A stretch of 5,879 nt of DNA. It comes from Lysobacterales bacterium (GTDB lineage Bacteria > Pseudomonadota > Gammaproteobacteria > Xanthomonadales > SZUA-36). Made by a program: the position numbers and the translations under genes. The DNA is taken from NCBI GenBank assembly GCA_026196445.1, contig JAPHTE010000135.1:1-5879 (forward strand). Reading direction: 5' to 3'. The notes under the pieces were generated by a model. The model saw only the letters and a list, made by a program, of their open reading frames with translations, made no database searches and was not told the origin of the DNA. Below are positions 1 to 5,879 of the stretch, piece after piece (position 1 is the stretch's first letter; each line of letters begins with the position of its first letter).

Positions 1-699
1 CTGGTCGCTCAAGGCGGTGGGTACCGGGTTGATTTCAATCACCACGGCGCCGGCATCCAGGGCTACGAATGGCAGTGAAGCGGCGGGTTGCACAAGGGTT
101 GATGTGCCTATGGAAAAACAGACATCGCATCGCCGGGCAGTAGAAATGGCGCGGTTGATGGCCCGCTCCGGGAGCATTTCACCGAACCAGACCACGCCAG
201 GCCGGGCAAGGCCGTTGGGGTGGTGGGGCGAAACCGGCGGGCTGCCGGGGTTTGCATCGATCCACGCCTTATCGATGGTTTTGCCGGTGTCGCTGCAGAC
301 CGATTGCATGATATTACCGTGCAACTCGACTACGTCAGATGACCCTGCCCGCTGGTGCAGGCCGTCGACGTTTTGCGTAACCAGCAGGAAGCTTGTGAAA
401 TACTGCTCCATCTCAACCAGCGCCAGGTGACCTGCGTGTGGCACTACCTTTTGAATATTTTCACGCCGTTGTGTATACCAGTCCCACACCAGCTTCGGAT
501 CACGCTGGAATGCTTCCGGGGTCGCGAGGTCTTCGGCCCTGTACCGAGCCCACAGGCCGGTTTGCGCATCACGGAAGGTCGGTACACCGCTTTCGGCTGA
601 CATGCCGGCGCCGGTCAGCGCGAGGACGTATCGCGCACCTCGCAATGCAGTGATCAGACCATCCGGCAATTCCAGCGCCTTGTTTTCCACTTGCGGCAT
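1..699 (-). CDS. cobB: Sir2-family NAD-dependent protein deacylase (CobB-like), 3' end cut by window edge
   Basis: Reading the minus strand from ATG at 699 gives 233 codons with no stop before the window edge, so the C-terminus (probably a few tens of residues) is missing. Sir2 motifs appear in order: GAGMSAESGVPTFRD (30-44) for NAD binding, TQNVDGLHQRAG (108-119), ELHGN (125-129) with the catalytic base H127, GVVWFGE (168-174), SIGTS (196-200) and IEINP (221-225). Sirtuins use NAD+ to remove acyl groups from lysines in cytoplasmic proteins. Y75 and R78 form the YxxR pair that binds acidic acyl groups in SIRT5 and E. coli CobB, so desuccinylase activity is possible (inference). Oddity: where family members carry CxxC zinc pairs, only C135 remains; the second pair is replaced by S157-P-H-H160. 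The start is uncertain. GGGGA directly abuts ATG699, which is poor spacing, but lies 9 bases before an in-frame GTG at 690. It is divergent from miaB. Family assignment is secure; the symbol is by family only. Confidence 0.93.
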   Translation of the reverse strand, partial: MPQVENKALELPDGLITALRGARYVLALTGAGMSAESGVPTFRDAQTGLWARYRAEDLATPEAFQRDPKLVWDWYTQRRENIQKVVPHAGHLALVEMEQYFTSFLLVTQNVDGLHQRAGSSDVVELHGNIMQSVCSDTGKTIDKAWIDANPGSPPVSPHHPNGLARPGVVWFGEMLPERAINRAISTARRCDVCFSIGTSTLVQPAASLPFVALDAGAVVIEINPVPTALSDQ

Positions 700-780
700 T
701 CCCCATATAGCCAAGTTGTTGTTCTGAGTGTATTCTACCGGGTTCGCACAAGCGCAGGTATGGATCAAGGTTATCGCTAA
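700..780. promoter_or_regulatory. Divergent intergenic region between the Sir2 gene and miaB
   Basis: These 81 bases must hold at least the promoter of the Sir2 gene, and probably one for the miaB operon, because the two genes are transcribed away from each other. On the minus strand TAGAAT (737-732) is a 5-of-6 match to a sigma70 -10 box and would give a leader of about 25 bases, but no recognisable -35 box lies 16-19 bases upstream. On the + strand TATTCT (731-736) is a weaker -10 candidate, also without a -35 box. AAGG (767-770) is a modest ribosome binding site 10 bases before the miaB ATG. The role as a promoter region is inferred from gene orientation; the boxes are tentative. Confidence 0.35.
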
Positions 781-2133
781 ATGAAAGGCAAGTTATACAT
801 AAAGACGCATGGTTGCCAGATGAACGAGTACGATTCCGATAAGATGGCGGACGTGCTGGCGGCCTCCCATGGCATGGAATTGACCGGTTCCGAGGCCGAC
901 GCGGACGTCATCCTGGTCAATACCTGTTCCATTCGTGAAAAGGCCCAGGAAAAGGTGTTTTCACAACTGGGGCGCTGGAAAAAGCTCAAGAAGGATGGAC
1001 GGCCGGTGATCATCGGCGTGGGCGGTTGCGTCGCCAGCCAGGAAGGCGAAGCCATCATCAAGCGCGCGCCGTTTGTCGACCTGGTGTTCGGGCCACAGAC
1101 ACTGCACCGCTTGCCGGCGATGATCGAGTCTGTGCGCAGCAGCGGTAAGCCTGCGATCGATATCTCTTTCCCGGAAATTGAGAAATTCGACGCCCTGCCG
1201 GCGGCGGGGAGAACGGGGCCAGGTGCCTTTGTCTCGATCATGGAAGGATGTTCAAAATACTGCACCTATTGCGTGGTGCCCTACACACGCGGTGAGGAAG
1301 TCAGCCGGCCTTTGGACGACGTCGTGGCCGAGTGTGTCGGCCTGGCGGAGCGAGGCGTCAAGGAGATCAACCTGCTGGGCCAGAATGTCAATGCCTACGA
1401 CGGCGAGTTGTTCGAGGGCGGGCGGGCCGATCTGGCGTTGCTGATCCACTACGTGGCTGCCATCGATGGTGTCGAGCGTATACGGTTCACCACTTCCCAC
1501 CCGGTTGAATTCTCACAAAGCCTGATCAATGCTTTCAGCGAGGTTCCCAAGTTGGCGAACTACTTGCATTTGCCTGTGCAAAGCGGTTCTGACCGGGTGC
1601 TGGCCATGATGAAACGCGGTCACACGGTGCTCGAGTACAAACAGAAAATACGCCGGCTACGGGAGCTACGGCCCGATATCAGCTTGTCATCGGACTTTAT
1701 CGTCGGTTTCCCGGGTGAAACCGAACGGGATTTTGAAGATACAATGAAGCTGATCGAAGAAATGAATTTTGACCAGAGTTTCAGCTTTATCTTCAGCGCG
1801 CGCCCGGGCACGCCAGCGGCGTCCCTGCCTGACCCGACCCCGATGGAGGTCAAGAAAGAACGCCTTATGCGCCTGCAGGCGCTGGTCAACGAGCAGGCAC
1901 TCGCCATCAGTCAATCCATGGTGGGTAAGGTTGAGCGGATACTGGTTGAAGGCCATAGCAAGAAAGACAGGCAGCAACTGGCGGGGCGTACGGAGAACAA
2001 CCGGGTCGTGAATTTTGATGGATCGCCACGTCTGATCGGGCAGTTTGTAGACGTGACCATTACCGAGGCGCTGAGCAACTCCTTGCGCGCCCGCATGGTC
2101 ACGGTTGAAGAACCTTCTTCTGTTGCGATCTGA
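781..2133 (+). CDS. miaB: tRNA-2-methylthio-N6-dimethylallyladenosine synthase MiaB
   Basis: This 450-residue protein is a radical SAM methylthiotransferase. It converts i6A37 to ms2i6A37 in tRNAs reading UNN codons, which stabilises codon pairing. The N-terminal UPF0004 domain has the three cysteines that hold the auxiliary [4Fe-4S] cluster: C12 (in THGCQMN), C49 (VNTCSIRE) and C83 (GGCVASQ). The radical SAM domain has CSKYCTYC, with C157, C161 and C164 binding the SAM cluster. Further family motifs are PYTRG (167-171), NLLGQNVNAY (197-206), HLPVQSGS (263-270) and DFIVGFPGET (305-314). A TRAM RNA-binding domain occupies roughly 380-443. All catalytic cysteines are present and the length is close to the E. 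coli enzyme, so it should be active. ATG781 directly follows an in-frame TAA, so no longer start is possible. It is first in the miaB-ybeZ-ybeY-corC cluster, with 20 bases to the next gene. Confidence 0.98.
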   Translation: MKGKLYIKTHGCQMNEYDSDKMADVLAASHGMELTGSEADADVILVNTCSIREKAQEKVFSQLGRWKKLKKDGRPVIIGVGGCVASQEGEAIIKRAPFVDLVFGPQTLHRLPAMIESVRSSGKPAIDISFPEIEKFDALPAAGRTGPGAFVSIMEGCSKYCTYCVVPYTRGEEVSRPLDDVVAECVGLAERGVKEINLLGQNVNAYDGELFEGGRADLALLIHYVAAIDGVERIRFTTSHPVEFSQSLINAFSEVPKLANYLHLPVQSGSDRVLAMMKRGHTVLEYKQKIRRLRELRPDISLSSDFIVGFPGETERDFEDTMKLIEEMNFDQSFSFIFSARPGTPAASLPDPTPMEVKKERLMRLQALVNEQALAISQSMVGKVERILVEGHSKKDRQQLAGRTENNRVVNFDGSPRLIGQFVDVTITEALSNSLRARMVTVEEPSSVAI

Positions 2134-2153
2134 TCAGTGTTAACAGGATCTGA

Positions 2154-3137
2154 ATGAGCCAAAGAGTCAACCTCGAACTTGAACCCGTCGACACAGAGCG
2201 GCTGGCCAACCTGTGCGGGCAGTTCGATGAACACCTGAAACAGATCGAGGGCCGTTTGCAGGTGGATATTTTCTGTCGCGGAAACCTGTTCACGGTACAG
2301 GGTGAAACCCGGCAGGCGCGAGCCGCCAGCCGTCTGCTGAAGCAGTTGTACAAATTATCGGACACGGAGTTGCTGACGCCCGAAGTGATTAATCTGCACT
2401 TGCAGGATTCAGGCGTTGCTGAAATCGCCGAAGATGAAGAGCCTGTGCCGCACGCCGACGACATCACCGTTATCACCAAGCGCGGGGCGATCCGTGGACG
2501 TGGTCCTAACCAGAAAGCCTATTTACGCAACATTGACAAGCACGCGGTCAATTTTGGCATCGGCCCGGCCGGAACCGGCAAGACTTACCTGGCGGTTGCC
2601 AGCGCGGTGGCGGCTTTACAAAACGACCAGGTACAACGGATCGTTTTGGTCAGGCCAGCGGTGGAGGCCGGCGAACGCCTGGGCTTTTTGCCCGGTGACC
2701 TGGCCCAGAAAGTGGACCCCTACCTGCGGCCTCTGTATGACGCTTTGTATGAAATGCTTGGTTTCGACCACGTGACCCGCTTAATCGACCGAAACGTCAT
2801 CGAAGTTGCACCGCTGGCTTTCATGCGCGGGCGCACATTGAACGACGCCTTCGTGATCCTCGATGAAGCCCAGAACACGACCATCGAGCAAATGAAGATG
2901 TTTCTGACCCGCACAGGCTTCGGCTCGACCGCCGTCATTACCGGTGACGTCACGCAGATCGACCTGCCCAAAAACCAGGTGTCGGGTTTGAAGCACGCCA
3001 TGAAAATCCTGCGCGGCGTAGAAGGCATCACCTTCAGCTTCTTCGACGCCCGTGACGTGGTTCGCCACCCCATGGTGCAGCGTATCGTGCGGGCCTACGA
3101 TGCTGCGGGGGCGGATGACGGTACCGATGCAACTTGA
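2154..3137 (+). CDS. ybeZ: PhoH-family ATPase YbeZ
   Basis: This 327-residue protein is a PhoH-like P-loop ATPase, cytoplasmic, and in E. coli a partner of the endoribonuclease YbeY in RNA metabolism and ribosome maturation. An N-terminal region (about 1-110) precedes the ATPase domain. Walker A is GIGPAGTGKT (135-144), Walker B is VILDEAQN (234-241), and the TGDVTQID segment (263-270) is the polar sensor-like motif typical of PhoH. The conserved VRPAVEAGERLGFLPGD stretch (166-182) is also family-typical. The length is slightly under the roughly 346 residues of E. coli YbeZ, with no sign of truncation. AGGA at 2145-2148 sits 5 bases before ATG2154, a good ribosome binding site, 20 bases after the miaB stop. 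Its last codons overlap the start of ybeY, suggesting translational coupling of the two partners. The exact RNA substrate is not known from sequence. Confidence 0.97.
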   Translation: MSQRVNLELEPVDTERLANLCGQFDEHLKQIEGRLQVDIFCRGNLFTVQGETRQARAASRLLKQLYKLSDTELLTPEVINLHLQDSGVAEIAEDEEPVPHADDITVITKRGAIRGRGPNQKAYLRNIDKHAVNFGIGPAGTGKTYLAVASAVAALQNDQVQRIVLVRPAVEAGERLGFLPGDLAQKVDPYLRPLYDALYEMLGFDHVTRLIDRNVIEVAPLAFMRGRTLNDAFVILDEAQNTTIEQMKMFLTRTGFGSTAVITGDVTQIDLPKNQVSGLKHAMKILRGVEGITFSFFDARDVVRHPMVQRIVRAYDAAGADDGTDAT

Positions 3138-3615
3138 GCTCGAGGTTCAGCGCTCGACCAAATGCGGTGACGTGCCGAAGGACGACCAGTTTCAAGTCTG
3201 GGCCGAGGCCGCGTTGTCCGGCAGGGCCGGTGGGTACAACCTGGCTATCCGAATTGTGGATGAGACTGAGGCGTTGCGTTACAACCGTGACTACCGTGAC
3301 AAGGACTATGCCACCAACGTATTGTCCTTTCCTGCCGAATTGCCCAAAGGATTGCCTGAAGAGGTCCGTGCTCCACAACTCGGTGACCTGCTGATCTGCG
3401 CACCGGTCGTGGCAAGCGAAGCAGTTGAACAGGGCCGTACGATAGACGACCACTGGGCGCACCTGGTTATTCACGGTGTATTACACCTGCTGGGCTACGA
3501 CCACCAGGGGGCAGATGAAGCAACCGCAATGGAATCCCTGGAAACGGAAATCCTGGCCACTCTCGGTATCTCTGACCCTTACATCGACAGTACGCTGGAG
3601 TCATCTGCGTCATGA
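3127..3615 (+). CDS. ybeY: Endoribonuclease YbeY (rRNA maturation RNase)
   Basis: This 162-residue UPF0054 metalloprotein takes part in 16S rRNA 3'-end maturation and 70S ribosome quality control. The zinc site is HGVLHLLGYDH, with H116, H120 and H126 as the three ligands. YRDKDYATNVLSFPAE (56-71) is the other diagnostic motif; R57 matches the conserved functional arginine of the family. LGDLLIC (85-91) and HWAHLVIHG (109-117) complete the fold signature. I chose ATG3127 because homologues begin close to the LELEVQ-type strand. ATG3115, four codons upstream and in frame, is better placed behind a G-rich stretch (3107-3114) and is a real alternative. The frame stays open back to ATG3052, but that extension lies wholly inside ybeZ and resembles nothing in the family. 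The overlap with ybeZ is 11 bases from ATG3127, or 23 from ATG3115, so translation is probably coupled. Confidence 0.96.
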   Translation: MQLELEVQRSTKCGDVPKDDQFQVWAEAALSGRAGGYNLAIRIVDETEALRYNRDYRDKDYATNVLSFPAELPKGLPEEVRAPQLGDLLICAPVVASEAVEQGRTIDDHWAHLVIHGVLHLLGYDHQGADEATAMESLETEILATLGISDPYIDSTLESSAS

Positions 3616-3780
3616 CCATTCCGTTGTACTGTTGGGAGTATCGCCGATATGGGCTGGCCGCCGGTTGCGGTTGTTGGTGTGTCCGGGTTAATTTCTAACA
3701 GTTTGCTGAAATGTATGCAGGCTTCTGGTACAAAGCACCTACAGGGTAGGAAATCATTCTGCTGACAGGCCCTGACAAAT
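3616..3780. other. 165-base gap between ybeY and corC
   Basis: This is the only sizeable gap inside the + strand cluster. I see no convincing reading frame with a start signal and no terminator: the one GC-rich stem (CCGC/GCGG near 3660-3670) is short and lacks a T-run. Weak sigma70-like pairs exist, such as TTGTTG (3671-3676) with TCTAAC (3694-3699), and TTGCGG (3665-3670) with TTAATT (3688-3693), each with a 17-base spacer but few consensus matches. CAGGCCCTG (3766-3774) is a small inverted repeat just before corC, and its CAGG is the only candidate ribosome binding site, about 11 bases from the ATG. An internal promoter for corC and the gene after it is plausible but unproven. Confidence 0.4.
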
Positions 3781-4629
3781 ATGAGTGAAGACCAATCAAG
3801 TAGCGGTTCCGGGCACAAATCATGGATGGGACGTCTGGGTGAGATATTCACATCCGAGCCACGGGACCGCGAAGAACTGAAAGAACTGATCAACGAATCC
3901 TGCGAAAAGGGTATTCTCGACGCCGAAGCGGTGGCCATGATCGAAGGTGTGCTGGCGGTGTCGGAAATGCAGGTGCGCGACGCGATGATACCGCGCTCCC
4001 ACATGGTTGTTATCCCATTTAATGCTCCATTGGAAGCCTTCCTGCCGATCGTGCTCGAGTCAGGGCATTCGCGCTTTCCGGTCATCGGTGAGGACCGTGA
4101 CGCTGTTGAAGGCATATTGCTGGCCAAGGATCTGTTGCGCCATTATGCAGAGAATGATGGGCCGCTGGATGTGGAAACCCTGGTCAGGCCCGCCGTGGTG
4201 ATCCCCGAATCCAAGCGCTTGAATATGCTGTTGAGAGACTTTCGTTCGAGCCGCAACCACATGGCCATCGTGGTGGACGAATACGGAGGCGTATCAGGCC
4301 TGATTACAATCGAAGATGTGCTGGAAGAAATTGTCGGCGAAATCGATGATGAACACGATGAAGAAGAAGAGGCCCCGATCAATCCGTTGGGCGGCAACCA
4401 TTACCGGGTCAACGCGCTGGCCGAGATCGAGGATTTCAATGAGGTCTTTGAGTGCGATTTCAGTGATGAAGGCTACGATACGGTTGGTGGTCTGATATTG
4501 GCTGAATTCGGCCGCGTACCGGAACTGGGTGAACAGGTAACGCTGGCGGATCGCTTCCATTTCAACGTCACTGGAGCGGACAGCCGCCGTATCATCATGC
4601 TGGAAATGCATGACCTCCTCGCGGAATAG
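3781..4629 (+). CDS. corC: CBS-domain protein CorC/YbeX (magnesium and cobalt homeostasis)
   Basis: This 282-residue protein has the YbeX/CorC layout. A short N-terminal segment is followed by two CBS domains (about 67-125 and 130-188), an acidic linker (about 188-198), and a CorC_HlyC transporter-associated domain (about 204-280). Signature motifs are VRDAMIPRSHM (65-75), GHSRFPV (95-101), MAIVVDEYGG (161-170) with VSGLITIEDVLEEIVGEI (171-188), and GYDTVGGLIL (231-240). CBS pairs bind adenine nucleotides. In enterobacteria the protein is linked to CorA-dependent Mg2+/Co2+ efflux, and YbeX also to ribosome metabolism. There is no DUF21 membrane domain, which is normal for the YbeX branch, so it is probably cytoplasmic or peripheral. 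It lies in the usual place after ybeY but after a gap rather than an overlap, and its last 20 bases overlap the next gene. The ribosome binding site is weak. Family assignment is firm; the transport role is by analogy. Confidence 0.95.
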   Translation: MSEDQSSSGSGHKSWMGRLGEIFTSEPRDREELKELINESCEKGILDAEAVAMIEGVLAVSEMQVRDAMIPRSHMVVIPFNAPLEAFLPIVLESGHSRFPVIGEDRDAVEGILLAKDLLRHYAENDGPLDVETLVRPAVVIPESKRLNMLLRDFRSSRNHMAIVVDEYGGVSGLITIEDVLEEIVGEIDDEHDEEEEAPINPLGGNHYRVNALAEIEDFNEVFECDFSDEGYDTVGGLILAEFGRVPELGEQVTLADRFHFNVTGADSRRIIMLEMHDLLAE

Positions 4630-5827
4630 TCCGCCCGTCGGGAAGGCGCTTACCTGCCTTCCAGACCGATTTTACCTGCTCTTGTCCCTGTTCATGCTGG
4701 CCTGGTGTCAGGTGGGTATTGCCAAAGCCGAGCAGGATATTTTCGCCGTACCCGATGATGCAACCGAAGCGTGGCTGGTGACTTTCGGGCCGGGCGGAAA
4801 CTATTGGGAACGCTTCGGCCACAATGCCATCTGGCTCAGGGAGCCGGCCAAAGGCCTGGACCACACATTCAACTTCGGTTATTTCGATTTTGAGCAGGAA
4901 GACTTTTTGTTTCGTTTCCTGCGTGGCCGCATGTTGTATTTTTCCATTGCGCAACGCGCTGAGCGGGAGTTTGAATTCTACCGGCAGGATAACCGCAGTA
5001 TCCGAATCCAGAAATTGAACCTGGCACCGCGGCAGTATCGGCAGTTAAGGGACCACCTGCTCGACGAGATCAAGCCGGAGAATCGTGATTACCGCTACGA
5101 CTACTACCTGAATAATTGCTCGACCCGCATCCGGGATGCGCTGGATCTCGCGTTGGATGGCGTCTTGTCTGAACGAACCATGACGATGCCGGCGCAACTG
5201 AATTTCCGCGACCACACCCGGCGCCTGACCCAGATGCAGTTCTGGTATTACCTTGGCCTGGAAATTGGACTCGGCTACCCGGTAGACCGCCCCATTACGC
5301 GTTGGGACGAGATGTTCATCCCGATGGTGGTGGCCGATGAGGTAGCCGCCATGTCGCGGCAGACCGGGGGTTCTTTGCTCCCGGTTGACACGATGCTGTT
5401 CACGGCGTCATCCGCTGAGCCCGCCGCCGCGCCAGTTAGCGTGTGGCACCGCTACCTTGCCCTGGGCCTGGCTGTCGTCGCGATCACCTGGCTGAGCGGG
5501 AAATTCATGCCACCGGTATGGCTGGAAGGTTTGTGCCTGGCCTGGCTCATGATCAGCGCCAGTATCGGCATGGTATTAGCCGGCTTGTGGTTATTTACCG
5601 ACCATGCAGTGACGCGTCCCAACACCAACCTGTTGTTATTCAATCCAGTGATGTTGCTGGCCCTGGCACCGATGCTGCGCAGATTGGGTGCAGCGCTGCT
5701 GGCCGGGGGCACGGCGATTGCCTGGATACTGTTTCTTTATCCCGATCATCAGTACAACCTCGACGTGCTGTTACTGGCCACGCCCATCAACCTGGCGGTC
5801 GCGGCCTATTTCTGGAAAACCAGATAA
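4610..5827 (+). CDS. DUF4105 / Lnb-like membrane protein, candidate lipoprotein N-acyltransferase
   Basis: This 405-residue protein has three parts. Residues 1-40 form a probable Sec signal (hydrophobic core 21-38, cleavage after AKA). Residues 41-275 form a periplasmic DUF4105 domain. Five hydrophobic helices follow at about 279-297, 303-329, 338-357, 359-377 and 383-402. Conserved-looking blocks are GGNYWERFGHNAIWL (62-76, H71), FNFGYFDF (87-94), YYLNNCSTRIRDALD (165-179, C170) and, among the helices, TDHAVTRPNTNLLLFNP (330-346). An invariant-type His followed by an Asn-Cys suggests a circularly permuted NlpC/P60-like thiol enzyme. From memory of the family, this N-terminal domain plus five-helix tail is that of Lnb, which N-acylates lipoproteins in Bacteroides. 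It sits right after corC, where lnt normally lies, and overlaps corC by 20 bases, implying coupled translation; GGA at 4602-4604 is a weak ribosome binding site. Family confidence is high; the acyltransferase role is inference, as many DUF4105 proteins are untested. Confidence 0.85.
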   Translation: MTSSRNSPPVGKALTCLPDRFYLLLSLFMLAWCQVGIAKAEQDIFAVPDDATEAWLVTFGPGGNYWERFGHNAIWLREPAKGLDHTFNFGYFDFEQEDFLFRFLRGRMLYFSIAQRAEREFEFYRQDNRSIRIQKLNLAPRQYRQLRDHLLDEIKPENRDYRYDYYLNNCSTRIRDALDLALDGVLSERTMTMPAQLNFRDHTRRLTQMQFWYYLGLEIGLGYPVDRPITRWDEMFIPMVVADEVAAMSRQTGGSLLPVDTMLFTASSAEPAAAPVSVWHRYLALGLAVVAITWLSGKFMPPVWLEGLCLAWLMISASIGMVLAGLWLFTDHAVTRPNTNLLLFNPVMLLALAPMLRRLGAALLAGGTAIAWILFLYPDHQYNLDVLLLATPINLAVAAYFWKTR

Positions 5828-5879
5828 CAAGATTTCCTGCTTGAATTGCCCAATGGTTTACCGGTATGTGCTCCTGGCC
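5828..5879 (+). other. Right-edge sequence, possible start of another gene
   Basis: An ATG at 5853 opens nine codons to the window edge (MVYRYVLLA), which could be the start of a signal or membrane segment. No clear ribosome binding site precedes it, and there is no terminator-like hairpin after the stop at 5827. It is too short to assign, and could equally be non-coding. It matters because a true lnt gene, if present, might begin here. Confidence 0.2.

Noticed and set aside
17..430. 137-codon + strand open frame at the left end
   Set aside because: It is antisense to the Sir2 gene, whose motifs read cleanly on the other strand across the same stretch.
777..1265. 162-codon open frame on the minus strand opposite miaB
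   Set aside because: It lies inside a fully conserved miaB reading frame and its translation resembles no family I know; it is best explained as an antisense shadow in GC-rich sequence.
3655..3680. Possible terminator hairpin after ybeY (CCGC/GCGG)
   Set aside because: The stem is only four to five base pairs and is followed by TTGTTGGTG rather than a T-run.
3579..4127. 182-codon minus-strand open frame across the ybeY-corC gap and the start of corC
   Set aside because: Most of it is antisense to conserved corC codons and its composition (Ser, Thr and Pro rich, no motif) is typical of a shadow; no ribosome binding site or family match is visible.
4342..4374. Acidic low-complexity run in corC (about residues 188-198)
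   Set aside because: An acidic linker between the second CBS domain and the CorC_HlyC domain is normal in this family, so it is not a repeat expansion or frameshift.
4694..4708. Possible lipobox (LAWC, residues 30-33) in the signal region of the Lnb-like protein
   Set aside because: Tryptophan at the -1 position does not fit the lipobox consensus, and a better signal peptidase I site (AKA, 38-40) follows; the protein is also anchored by its own helices.
5443..5844. 133-codon + strand open frame overlapping the end of the Lnb-like gene
   Set aside because: It is an alternative frame of the membrane-helix region; the overlapping frame has clear helices and family motifs while this one has none.

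Overview
The window looks like chromosomal core sequence from a moderately GC-rich gammaproteobacterium, probably an environmental lineage. The basis is the conserved order miaB - ybeZ (PhoH family) - ybeY - ybeX/corC on the + strand, together with protein motifs closest to proteobacterial family members I know. I see no mobile element, CRISPR array, tRNA, rRNA or tandem repeat.

Layout. Positions 1-699 on the minus strand carry most of a Sir2-family NAD-dependent protein deacylase, with its C-terminus cut off by the left edge. An 81-base divergent gap (700-780) separates it from the + strand genes. These are miaB (781-2133), ybeZ (2154-3137), ybeY (about 3127-3615, overlapping ybeZ), a 165-base gap, corC/ybeX (3781-4629), and a DUF4105/Lnb-type protein (4610-5827, overlapping corC). 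The last 52 bases may hold the first codons of another gene but are too short to identify.

How the genes work together. miaB modifies A37 of tRNAs. YbeY and YbeZ are partners in 16S rRNA maturation and ribosome quality control. YbeX/CorC is a CBS-domain protein linked to magnesium handling and ribosome metabolism. In E. coli and many relatives the next gene is lnt, the apolipoprotein N-acyltransferase that finishes lipoprotein maturation. Here that slot holds an unrelated protein: a signal peptide, a periplasmic DUF4105 domain with a His/Cys pair (H71, C170), then five predicted membrane helices. That is the architecture of Lnb, the alternative lipoprotein N-acyltransferase known from Bacteroides. 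The most interesting reading is that an Lnb-like enzyme has replaced lnt, or been inserted beside it, at the classic lnt locus of a proteobacterium.

A second oddity is the Sir2 protein. It keeps the NAD-binding and catalytic motifs and the Tyr-x-x-Arg acyl-pocket motif of desuccinylase-type sirtuins, but its zinc-binding cysteines are almost all gone.
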